Shown here piece by piece: positions 1 to 6,900 of a stretch of 9,643 nucleotides of DNA. Positions within the stretch are counted from its first letter, which is position 1. Each line of letters starts with the position of its first letter. The position numbers and the translations under genes are program-made. The notes below the pieces were generated by a model. It had not been told where the DNA came from, did not search any database, and saw nothing but the letters and a program-made list of their open reading frames with translations. This DNA comes from Yimella sp. (GTDB taxonomy: Bacteria; Actinomycetota; Actinomycetes; Actinomycetales; Dermatophilaceae), in the NCBI GenBank assembly GCA_030150425.1, contig JASLFY010000265.1, positions 1 through 9,643 of the forward strand, given 5' to 3'.

Positions 1-880
1 GCAGCGCCTGCTGCTGGTCGACGAGCCGCTGCTGCGCATCTCCCGCTTGGCGATCCACCTGGACCGCACCGTCCGCGAGGGCGAGAAGTTCAACGAGCAG
101 TTCCAGCTCTCCCCGCACTGGGGACTGAACGACGCCCCGGCGTTCGTCGAGTTCCTCGCCGACCGGCTCGACGTCGACCGCGACGCGGTCCTCGGCTGGG
201 ACGTCATGACCCACGACGTGCAGCCCGCGGCCCGCACCGGCCTGCACCAGGAGTTCGTCGCCGGCGCGCGGATGGACAACCTGGCCACGTCGTACGCCGG
301 CACCCAGGCGCTGCTCACTGCCGTCGGCTCGGCCCCGGCGAACCCGACCACCCAGGTGCTGGTGCTCTTCGACCACGAGGAGATCGGCAGCATGACCGAC
401 CGCGGCGCGTTCTCGTCGCTGCTGCCGACCGTGCTGGAGCGGATCACCACCACCCTCGGCGGCGACCGCGACGACCTGCACCGCGCGCTGGCCGCGACGG
501 TGATCGCCTCCGGCGACATGGCCCACGCGACCCACCCGAACTACGCCGACCGCCACGAGCCGGAACACCGCATCGAGATGAACGGTGGCCCGGTGCTCAA
601 GGTCAACACCAACGGTCGCTACGCCACCGACTCCGTCGGTCAGGCCGCGTTCGTGGCCGCCTGCCGGCAGGCGGAGGTTCCGGTGCAGACGTTCGTCGTA
701 CGCAGCGACCTGCCGTGCGGCTCGACCGTCGGCCCGATGACCGCCGCGCTCACCGGCGCGGTCACGGTCGACTTCGGTGCCCCGACGCTGTCGATGCACT
801 CGGTGCGCGAACTGGTGGGTGCGGACGACCAGGAGATGTACGCCGCCGCGCTGGCCGCGTTCCTCAGCCCCGCCGGCTGA
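1..880 (+). CDS. apeB: M18 family metallo-aminopeptidase, C-terminal part (5' end outside window)
   Basis: This is a cytosolic dinuclear-metal exopeptidase that removes N-terminal residues, in this family often acidic ones, from peptides. The frame is already open at position 2 and encodes LLRISRLAIHLDR, a conserved internal M18 segment, so the TTG at 47 is not the start and the N-terminus lies off the left edge. About 292 residues are visible, against roughly 430 for a full protein. The M18 metal and catalytic positions on this part are present: the Asp of ARMDNL (codon 275-277), the Glu pair of DHEEIGS (377-382), the Asp of SGDMAHA (515-517) and the His of LSMHS (797-799). The first metal-binding His would be in the missing part. 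Also seen are the family blocks HPNYADRHEPEHR, NGGPVLKVN and CGSTVGP. It ends at TGA 878-880 and converges on rel. The family is certain. The symbol follows common bacterial usage, and substrate preference is not shown by the sequence. Confidence 0.93.
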   Translation, partial: QRLLLVDEPLLRISRLAIHLDRTVREGEKFNEQFQLSPHWGLNDAPAFVEFLADRLDVDRDAVLGWDVMTHDVQPAARTGLHQEFVAGARMDNLATSYAGTQALLTAVGSAPANPTTQVLVLFDHEEIGSMTDRGAFSSLLPTVLERITTTLGGDRDDLHRALAATVIASGDMAHATHPNYADRHEPEHRIEMNGGPVLKVNTNGRYATDSVGQAAFVAACRQAEVPVQTFVVRSDLPCGSTVGPMTAALTGAVTVDFGAPTLSMHSVRELVGADDQEMYAAALAAFLSPAG

Positions 881-882
881 GG
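862..882. terminator. Hairpin between convergent aminopeptidase and rel genes, possible bidirectional terminator
   Basis: CCTCAGCC (862-869) pairs perfectly with GGCTGAGG (875-882) around a five-base CCGCC loop, giving an 8-bp GC-rich stem. It covers the aminopeptidase stop codon and lies 31 bases beyond the rel stop, so it could act on transcripts from both sides. Neither side has a T-tract, so it is not a canonical intrinsic terminator, though actinobacterial terminators often lack one. The pairing is seen directly; the terminator role is inferred from position. Confidence 0.45.
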
Positions 883-913
883 CCGCTCCCCGGCTACGTC
901 GCTGCCTCGCGGG

Positions 914-3193
914 TTACTTGGCCCGCTGCCCCGACCCGGTGAGCCGGTAGACGTCGAAGACCCCTTCGACCTTGCGTACGGCCCGGATGACGTGGTCGAG
1001 GTGGGCGGCGTCGCCCATCTCGAAGGTGAACCGGGAGATCGCGACGCGGTTTCCCTGGGTCGCCAGGTTCGCCGACATGATGTTGACGTGCTGCTCGGAG
1101 AGCACCCGGGTGACGTCGGAAAGCAGTCCCCCGCGGTCGAGCGCCTCGACCTGCAACTGCACCATGAAGACGCTCGCCGCTGACGGCGCCCAGGCGACGT
1201 CGATGAGGCGCTCGGGCTGGGCGCGCAACTGTTCGGCGTTGGTGCAGTCAACCCGGTGGACCGACACCCCGCTGCCGGTCGTCACGAATCCCATGATCTC
1301 GTCGCCGGGCATCGGCGTGCAGCAGCGCGCGAGCTTCACCCAGACGTCGTCGGACCCGACGACGGTCACGCCCGGATCGCCGGCGCGGCGGCGGGTCTGG
1401 GCACGGGTCACGATCGGCTCGTCGTCGACCTCCGCGGCCTCCTCGACCGGGCCCTCGACGGCTTCGCGCAACAACTTGCTGACGTGGTCGGCCGACACGT
1501 GGCCGTCGCCGATCGCGGCGTAGAGCTGGTCGGCGTCCTGGTAGTGCAGCCCCGAGGCGACCTTGTCCAGCACGTCCGCGCTCATCAATCGCTGGACGCC
1601 GACGCCCTGCTTGCGGACCGCCTTGGTCAGCTGGTCCTTGCCGGTGTCGATCGACTCCTCGCGGCGCTCCTTGGAGAACCACTGCCGGATCTTGCTGCGG
1701 GCGCGCGGGCTCTTGACGAAGTTCAGCCAGTCGCGCGAGGGGCCCGCGCCGTCGGCCTTGCTGGTCAGGACCTCCACCACGTCGCCGTTCTCGAGCGGGG
1801 ACTCCAGCGGCGCCAGGCGGCCGTTGATCCGGGCGCCGATGGTGTGGTGGCCGACCTCGGTGTGGACGGCGTACGCGAAGTCGACCGGGCTCGACCCGAC
1901 CGGCAGGCTGACGACCTCGCCCTTCGGGGTGAAGACGTAGACCTCCTGGGAGGCGACGTCGAAGCGCAGGTTGTCCAGGAACTCGTCGGGGTCCGAGGTC
2001 TCGCGTTGCCACTCCAGCAGCTGGCGGAACCAGGCCATCTCGTCGACCTGCGACGCCTCGGCCGGTGCCGCGCCGGCGACGACGGAGCGGGCGTCGTCCT
2101 TGTACTTCCAGTGGGCCGCGACGCCGTACTCGGCCCGGTGGTGCATCTGGTGGGTCCGGATCTGGATCTCCACCGGCTTGCCGTCCGGGCCGATGATCGT
2201 CGTGTGCAACGACTGGTACATGTTCAGCTTCGGGGTGGCGATGTAGTCCTTGAAGCGGCCCGGCACCGGACTCCACCGGGTGTGCAGGGTGCCCAACACG
2301 GCGTAACAGTCGCGCACCGACTCGACCAGGATGCGTACGGCCACCAGGTCGTGGATGTCCTTGAACTCGCGGCCCCGGACGATCATCTTCTGGTAGACGG
2401 AGTAGTAGTGCTTCGGCCGTGACGTCACCGTCGCGTCGATGCGAGCGGCCCGCAGATCCGCGGTGACCTGCTCACGGAACCGGGAGAGGTACTCCTCGCG
2501 CGCCGGTGCCCGATCGGCGACCAGCCGGGCGATCTCGTCGTAGACCTTCGGGTGGAGCACCGCGAACGAGAGGTCCTCGAGCTCCCACTTGATCGTGTTC
2601 ATCCCGAGCCGGTGGGCCAACGGGGCGTAGATCTCCAGCGTCTGGGTGGCCTTACGGGTCGCGGACTCGGCCGAGACGTAGCGCCAGGTGCGGGCGTTGT
2701 GCAGCCGGTCGGCCAGCTTGATGACCAGGACGCGGATGTCCTTGGCCATCGCCACGACCATCTTGCGGACCGTCTCGGCCTCGGCCGCGGCGCCGTACGT
2801 CATCTTGTCCAGCTTGGTGACGCCGTCGACCAGCAGCGCAATCTCGTCGCCGAACTCCTCACGCAACTGGGTCAGCGAGTAGTCGGTGTCCTCGACCGTG
2901 TCGTGCAGCAGGGCCGCCGCCAGCACCGCCGGCTGCATGCCGAGCTCGGCCAGGATCGTCGCGACCGCCAGCGGGTGGGTGATGTACGGGTCACCGGACT
3001 TGCGCACCTGACCCGCGTGGGCCTTCTCCGCGACGGAGTACGCCCGCTCGATCAGCCCGACGTCGGCCTTGGGGTGTGCCTGACGGACGGTGCGCAGCAG
3101 CGGACCGAGGGCCTTGTGTTCGGGGGTACGTGGGGTGCCGAGCCGCGCCAGACGCATCCTGACCCGTGAACCCGAACGCTCCTCCTGCACCAT
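914..3193 (-). CDS. rel: Bifunctional (p)ppGpp synthetase/hydrolase Rel
   Basis: Rel makes the stringent-response alarmone (p)ppGpp from GTP or GDP plus ATP and also hydrolyses it. The 759 residues show the full long-RSH layout. The hydrolase HD domain has His73 (YITHPLAVA), His97-Asp98 (LLHDTVEDT) and Asp162 (KLADRLHN). The synthetase domain has RPKHYYSVYQKM (259-270), Asp316 and Glu342 (VEIQIRT). A TGS domain lies near 415-476, a helical region near 480-580, a Cys-containing zinc-finger region with Cys624-Cys625, His646 and Cys650, and a C-terminal ACT domain near 675-750. RFKD at 313-316 is the signature of bifunctional enzymes; synthetase-only RelA has EFDD there. With an intact HD site, both activities are expected. 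The start at 3193 is fixed by an in-frame TAG at 3205-3203 and by homology of the SRVRMRLAR segment to mycobacterial Rel upstream of Met13. No Shine-Dalgarno sequence precedes it. It is the last gene of the minus-strand cluster. Confidence 0.97.
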   Translation of the reverse strand: MVQEERSGSRVRMRLARLGTPRTPEHKALGPLLRTVRQAHPKADVGLIERAYSVAEKAHAGQVRKSGDPYITHPLAVATILAELGMQPAVLAAALLHDTVEDTDYSLTQLREEFGDEIALLVDGVTKLDKMTYGAAAEAETVRKMVVAMAKDIRVLVIKLADRLHNARTWRYVSAESATRKATQTLEIYAPLAHRLGMNTIKWELEDLSFAVLHPKVYDEIARLVADRAPAREEYLSRFREQVTADLRAARIDATVTSRPKHYYSVYQKMIVRGREFKDIHDLVAVRILVESVRDCYAVLGTLHTRWSPVPGRFKDYIATPKLNMYQSLHTTIIGPDGKPVEIQIRTHQMHHRAEYGVAAHWKYKDDARSVVAGAAPAEASQVDEMAWFRQLLEWQRETSDPDEFLDNLRFDVASQEVYVFTPKGEVVSLPVGSSPVDFAYAVHTEVGHHTIGARINGRLAPLESPLENGDVVEVLTSKADGAGPSRDWLNFVKSPRARSKIRQWFSKERREESIDTGKDQLTKAVRKQGVGVQRLMSADVLDKVASGLHYQDADQLYAAIGDGHVSADHVSKLLREAVEGPVEEAAEVDDEPIVTRAQTRRRAGDPGVTVVGSDDVWVKLARCCTPMPGDEIMGFVTTGSGVSVHRVDCTNAEQLRAQPERLIDVAWAPSAASVFMVQLQVEALDRGGLLSDVTRVLSEQHVNIMSANLATQGNRVAISRFTFEMGDAAHLDHVIRAVRKVEGVFDVYRLTGSGQRAK

Positions 3194-3228
3194 GACGGGA
3201 GTCTAGTCGGCGCCGCGCGCCGGATCAG
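3194..3228 (-). promoter_or_regulatory. Candidate rel promoter with leaderless start
   Basis: In the apt-rel gap the minus strand reads TAGACT at 3205-3200, then six bases, then the rel ATG at 3193. That is the spacing from a TANNNT -10 element to +1, so the mRNA would begin at or next to the start codon. No ribosome-binding site is present, which fits leaderless translation, common in actinobacteria. Seventeen bases upstream of the -10 is CTGATC (3228-3223), only a weak -35 match that overlaps the apt stop codon. Inferred from sequence alone. Confidence 0.45.
3208..3222. other. Six-bp GC hairpin in apt-rel gap
   Basis: CGGCGC (3208-3213) pairs with GCGCCG (3217-3222) around a CGC loop, directly after the apt stop codon and immediately upstream of the candidate rel -10 box, within the would-be promoter spacer. 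It could be a partial terminator or processing barrier for the upstream transcript, or it may be chance in such GC-rich DNA. No T-tract follows it. Confidence 0.3.
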
Positions 3229-3764
3229 ACAGTGGCCAGCACGTGCACCCGGTGGTCGCCCAGCAGCGAACGACCCTCGAGCGCGCCGACCTCCAGCAGG
3301 AACTCGACGCCGCGCACCTCGCCACCGGCGTGCTCCACCAGCCGTACGGCCGCCGCGGCGGTGCCGCCGGTCGCGAGCACGTCGTCGACCACCAGGACGC
3401 GGTGACCGGCACACGCACCGGCCGGAACCTCGATCGTGGCCGAGCCGTACTCGAGGTCGTACGACACGCTGACCGTCTCGCCGGGCAGCTTGCCGGCCTT
3501 GCGCACCGGCAGGAAGCCCAGACCCATCCGCTGCGCCAGCGGGGCGCCCAGGATGAAGCCACGCGCCTCGACACCGGCGACCAGGTCGACCTCACCGGCC
3601 CACCGCTGCGCGATGTCGTCGAGGACCTCCGCGAACGCCGACGCGTCGGCGAACAGCGGGTTCAGGTCCTTGAACAGCACGCCCGGCTCCGGGAAGTCCG
3701 GGATGTCCCGGACGTGGGCCAGCAGGGTCTGCTGGACCTGGCTGGCGGGTTGCTGGTCCGTCAC
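3225..3764 (-). CDS. apt: Adenine phosphoribosyltransferase
   Basis: Apt salvages adenine by joining it to PRPP to give AMP and pyrophosphate in the cytosol. The 179-residue product has the usual length. Near the N-terminus it carries the family block IPDFPEPGVLFKDLNPLF (21-38). It then has LVAGVEARGFILGAPLA (61-77) and the PRPP-binding loop VLVVDDVLATGGT (123-135), including the Asp pair and the TGGT turn. The start is the GTG at 3764-3762, which overlaps the secF stop as GTGA, so translation is probably coupled to secF. Only a weak purine-rich sequence lies ahead of it. The open frame continues upstream through secF but carries no homology there. In Mycobacterium tuberculosis a putative lipoprotein gene lies between secF and apt; here they are joined directly. 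Placement beside rel fits purine nucleotide control, since (p)ppGpp is known to inhibit several purine enzymes, but that link is inference here. Confidence 0.96.
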   Translation of the reverse strand: MTDQQPASQVQQTLLAHVRDIPDFPEPGVLFKDLNPLFADASAFAEVLDDIAQRWAGEVDLVAGVEARGFILGAPLAQRMGLGFLPVRKAGKLPGETVSVSYDLEYGSATIEVPAGACAGHRVLVVDDVLATGGTAAAAVRLVEHAGGEVRGVEFLLEVGALEGRSLLGDHRVHVLATV

Positions 3765-4894
3765 TTCTCGTCCCGCTTCGCCAGCGGGTGCACCGCGCGC
3801 TTGTTCGCCCGGCGAGCCGCACGCGCCTCCGCCAGTTCCTTCTCGCGCTCCGGCTCCAACACACCGGACATCGACTCCGCGCTGTCCGAGTCGTCGCCAC
3901 CGGTCGCGTCCTGGTACGCCTTCGCGCGGCGCTCCAGGTCCTGGACCGCCGGCTCCCGGTGGCGCAGGGACACCAGGGTCGGGGTCGCGATGAAGATCGA
4001 GGAGTAGGTGCCGACGGCGATACCGATGAACAGCGCCAGCGCCAGGTCGAGCAGGGTGCCCGGGCCGAGCAGGGTGACACCGACGACCAGGATCGCGGCG
4101 ATCGGCAGCAGCGCCACCACGGAGGTGTTGATCGACCGCACCAGCGTCTGGTTGACCGCGTAGTTCGCGGCCTGGGCGTACGACCGGCGCTGGGTGGCGA
4201 ACGCCTCGTCGGCGTTCTCCCGCACCTTGTCGAACACGACGACGGTGTCGTAGATCGAGTAACCGAGGATGGTCAGGAAGCCGATCATCGTGGCCGGCGA
4301 GACCTCGAGCCCGGTGAGGGCGTAGATGCCGACGGTGAAGATCAGGTCGTGCAGCAGCGCGATCAGCGCCGAGGCGGCCATCGCCCAGGTGCGGAAGTAC
4401 ACCGCCAGCACCAACGACACCAGCACCAGGAACACGATCAGCGCGACGATCGCCTTCTTCGTCACCGTCGAACCCCACGAGGGACCGATGTACGAGCTGT
4501 CGACCGAGCCCGGCTTCACCTTGAACTCGGACGCCAGCGCCGCACTCACCTTGTCGGTGGTGGCCGCCGAGTTGTTGCCCAGCTTCTTGGCCTGCACGCG
4601 GATCTGGTGGTCACCGATCTTGGTGACGGTCAGCGCCTCGTTGCCGCCGGTCGCCTTGTGGACGGCGGACTCGGCGCGCTGGTCGTAGTTCTGGGTGTCG
4701 GTGACACCCTGCACCCGCAGCTCCGAACCGCCCTTGAACTCCAGGCTGAGGTTCAGGCCACGACCGAACAGGCCGAGCGCGGCCACGGCGATGAGCACCG
4801 CCGAGACGATGTACCAGAGGCGGCGGCGTCCGACGAAGTCGTACTGCCGACGACCGGTGTAGAGGTCGTTACCGAATTTCGCGAAGCTCGCCAT
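3761..4894 (-). CDS. secF: Protein translocase subunit SecF
   Basis: SecF is the inner-membrane partner of SecD. Together they use the proton gradient to help SecYEG and SecA complete protein export. The 377 residues show a basic N-terminus, a first membrane helix near 27-45 and an external domain with the hallmark LNLSLEFKGGSELR (47-60). A block of five helices follows between about 147 and 305. The SecF motif GYSIYDTVVVFDKVRE (211-226) includes Asp216, at the position of E. coli SecF Asp213 in the proton-transfer region. After residue 311 comes a roughly 65-residue charged, helix-prone cytosolic tail rich in Glu, Arg, Lys and Ala. The start ATG at 4894-4892 shares one base with the secD stop (TGATG) and is preceded by a strong GGGAGGGG seven bases upstream. 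The stop overlaps the apt start. All core motifs are intact. Confidence 0.97.
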   Translation of the reverse strand: MASFAKFGNDLYTGRRQYDFVGRRRLWYIVSAVLIAVAALGLFGRGLNLSLEFKGGSELRVQGVTDTQNYDQRAESAVHKATGGNEALTVTKIGDHQIRVQAKKLGNNSAATTDKVSAALASEFKVKPGSVDSSYIGPSWGSTVTKKAIVALIVFLVLVSLVLAVYFRTWAMAASALIALLHDLIFTVGIYALTGLEVSPATMIGFLTILGYSIYDTVVVFDKVRENADEAFATQRRSYAQAANYAVNQTLVRSINTSVVALLPIAAILVVGVTLLGPGTLLDLALALFIGIAVGTYSSIFIATPTLVSLRHREPAVQDLERRAKAYQDATGGDDSDSAESMSGVLEPEREKELAEARAARRANKRAVHPLAKRDEK

Positions 4895-6897
4895 CAGAGG
4901 TCCCCTCCCGCCGCAGCGGCCTTGCGGTCCGCGATCGTCACCCGGCCACGACCGGCGTACGTGACGCCGCGGGCTCCGAGCCGATCCGGGTCGAATCCGG
5001 AGAAGCGGTGTCCACCGCCGAAGAACTTGGTGTGGGCCAGCAGGGTCAACACCGGGTGGGTGAACATCGTGACGATCAACAGGTCGATCAGGGTGGTCAC
5101 ACCGAGGGTGAACGCGAACGCCTTCACGCTCGACTCCGACAGCACGTACAGCACGGCCGCGGCCAGGAAGTTCACCGCGTCGGAGATGATGATCGTCCGC
5201 TTGGCGCGCTTCCATCCGGTCTCGACCGCCGCCTTCAGCGGCCGCCCACTTCTGACTTCGTCCCGTACGCGTTCGAAGTAGACGATGAACGAGTCGGCGG
5301 TGATACCGATCGACACGATCAGACCGGTCACACCGGCCATCGTGAGGCGGAAATTGTTCGCGAAGCCCAGGAAGGTGACCGCGCCGTACGTGACGACTCC
5401 GGCGGCCACCAGCGAGGCGACCGTCACCAGACCGAGCGCGCGGTACTGGAACAGCGAGTACAGGATGACCAGCAGCAGACCGATCGCACCGGCCATCAGG
5501 CCCTTCTGCAGCTGGTCGGTTCCCAGCTGCGGGCTGATCTGGTCGGAGGTCAGCTCCTTGAAGCTGAACGGCAGCGCGCCGTACTTCAGCTGGTCGGCGA
5601 GCAGGCGGGCCGAGTCGGTGGTGAACCCACCACTGATCTGCGCGCGGCCGTCGACGATGGCGCCGTTGGTGCCCGGGTCGGAGATGACGACGCCGTCGAT
5701 GGTGATGGCCGACTTGTTCTGGTCGCCTTGCATCGACGCCAGACGAGTGGTCATCTTGCCGAAGGCGTCCTTGCCCTTGCCGTCGAACTCCAGATTGACG
5801 GCGACCTCACCGGTCGCGATGCCCTGCGAGTTGGTGACCTGGCCGAACGAGGCGTCGGAGATCATCGTGCCGTCGACCTCCGACGGACCGAGCAGGTACG
5901 TCGTCGAGCCGTCGGTGGAGCAGGCCACCGTGGGTGCGGCCGCCGGCGCCTGCGCCGAGGCCTCACGCCACTGGGTGGCGGTCGGGCCGGCCTTGGCGTT
6001 GGTGTTGGAGCAGCTGATCGATGCCAGCAGGGTCGAGTAGGTGTCGCCCTTCTTCGCCAGGCCGGTACGGATCCAGTACGGGTCGACCGTCTGCTGCGCC
6101 CACGCGGTGTCGCTGGGGCTGGTCGGCTTGCCCGCAGCGGCGGCAGCGGCCGACGACGAGGTCGGCGTGGCGCCCGGCAGGGTCGGGGTCGGCTTCGGGG
6201 TGGTGGCGGCGGTGGTCGAGCTCACGGTGCTCGAGGCGGTGCCCGACGGCGTCGACGACGCCGCCTTCACCAGTGCTTCGGGGAAGCCGGCGTTCGCGCC
6301 GGTGCTGGTCGCGGTCGAGCTCTTGGCCGACCCGGACGACTGGGGCGCGACCGTCGAGGTCGACTTCGCGCCGGAGGTGCTCGCCGTGGACGACGAGGTC
6401 GCGGCCGAGGACTTGGCGGCCGAGCTCGACGCGGCGGCGGTGGTCGGCGGGAGCGGCAGCGTCGGCTGGGTGGTCTGGTCGATCGTCGGCTGGCCGGTCT
6501 GGACCACCGCGCGGAACATCAGCTTGGAGGACTGCGCGAGGGAGTCGAGCACCTCCTTGGAGGGGTTGCCCGGGATCGCCACGACGATGCTCGAACCACC
6601 GAGGGTGCTGACCTCCGCCTCGCTGACACCGGTGCCGTCGACGCGGTTACGGATGATGTTGACGGCCTGGTTCACCTGGCCGGAGTTGACCTTCTGGTCC
6701 TTGCCGAGCACCGGCTGCAGGACGATCTGCCGACCGCCCTCGAGGTCGAGGCCGAGCTTCGGGCTCCACTGGCCGGCGGGGTTGCCCCACTGGACGCTGG
6801 CCGCGATGCCGCCGAACAGGGCGGCGACGATCAGGAACAGCAGGAAGAGGGTGCGTTTGGGCGCGGCCGCGGGCGCGCGACGAGCACGGGTAGCCAA
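4894..6897 (-). CDS. secD: Protein translocase subunit SecD with long Ser/Thr/Ala-rich external insertion
   Basis: SecD forms the accessory translocon complex with SecF and YajC and acts from the outer face of the membrane on emerging proteins. The 667 residues begin with a basic N-terminus and a helix near 16-35, then the hallmark KLGLDLEGGRQIVLQP (47-62). The large external domain follows, and then five helices between about 466 and 616. The motif GITADSFIVYFERVRDE (531-547) contains Asp535, aligning with the functionally important E. coli SecD Asp519. Residues 151-260 are 71% Ser, Thr or Ala, an insertion within the external domain that makes the protein long for an actinobacterial SecD. 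Cys296 and Cys326 follow it. The start is taken as TTG at 6897-6895: an in-frame TGA, the yajC stop, lies two codons upstream, and no ATG or GTG is available before the first helix. The ribosome-binding site is weak (AAAAGG). The stop overlaps secF. Confidence 0.96.
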   Translation of the reverse strand: MATRARRAPAAAPKRTLFLLFLIVAALFGGIAASVQWGNPAGQWSPKLGLDLEGGRQIVLQPVLGKDQKVNSGQVNQAVNIIRNRVDGTGVSEAEVSTLGGSSIVVAIPGNPSKEVLDSLAQSSKLMFRAVVQTGQPTIDQTTQPTLPLPPTTAAASSSAAKSSAATSSSTASTSGAKSTSTVAPQSSGSAKSSTATSTGANAGFPEALVKAASSTPSGTASSTVSSTTAATTPKPTPTLPGATPTSSSAAAAAAGKPTSPSDTAWAQQTVDPYWIRTGLAKKGDTYSTLLASISCSNTNAKAGPTATQWREASAQAPAAAPTVACSTDGSTTYLLGPSEVDGTMISDASFGQVTNSQGIATGEVAVNLEFDGKGKDAFGKMTTRLASMQGDQNKSAITIDGVVISDPGTNGAIVDGRAQISGGFTTDSARLLADQLKYGALPFSFKELTSDQISPQLGTDQLQKGLMAGAIGLLLVILYSLFQYRALGLVTVASLVAAGVVTYGAVTFLGFANNFRLTMAGVTGLIVSIGITADSFIVYFERVRDEVRSGRPLKAAVETGWKRAKRTIIISDAVNFLAAAVLYVLSESSVKAFAFTLGVTTLIDLLIVTMFTHPVLTLLAHTKFFGGGHRFSGFDPDRLGARGVTYAGRGRVTIADRKAAAAGGDL
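4902..4909 (-). promoter_or_regulatory. Ribosome-binding site of secF
   Basis: GGGAGGGG on the minus strand lies inside the last codons of secD, seven bases before the secF ATG. Together with the TGATG junction it supports both re-initiation and independent loading on secF, and it fixes the start at 4894. Confidence 0.75.
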
Positions 6898-6900
6898 GGA

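Noticed and set aside
47..49. TTG at 47 as the start of the aminopeptidase.
   Set aside because: The frame is open to the left edge and encodes conserved M18 sequence before this codon. A protein starting here would lack the N-terminal metal-binding His.
909..926. GCGGG/CCCGC inverted repeat around the rel stop codon as a terminator.
   Set aside because: It has only five pairs with an eight-base loop, which is expected by chance at this G+C. The 8-bp hairpin at 862-882 is much stronger.
3157..3159. Met13 of Rel as the true start.
   Set aside because: Residues ahead of Met13 (SGSRVR) align with mycobacterial Rel, and the AGGAGG in codons 3-5 is too far upstream to serve this ATG.
3765..4478. 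Upstream extension of the apt frame into secF.
   Set aside because: The added sequence is Arg/Gly/Asp-rich shadow of SecF. Apt at 179 residues from the GTG at 3764 already has the full family length.
4895..5215. Upstream extension of the secF frame into the end of secD.
   Set aside because: The extra residues show no SecF homology, and the ATG at 4894 has a strong ribosome-binding site and the expected basic N-terminus.
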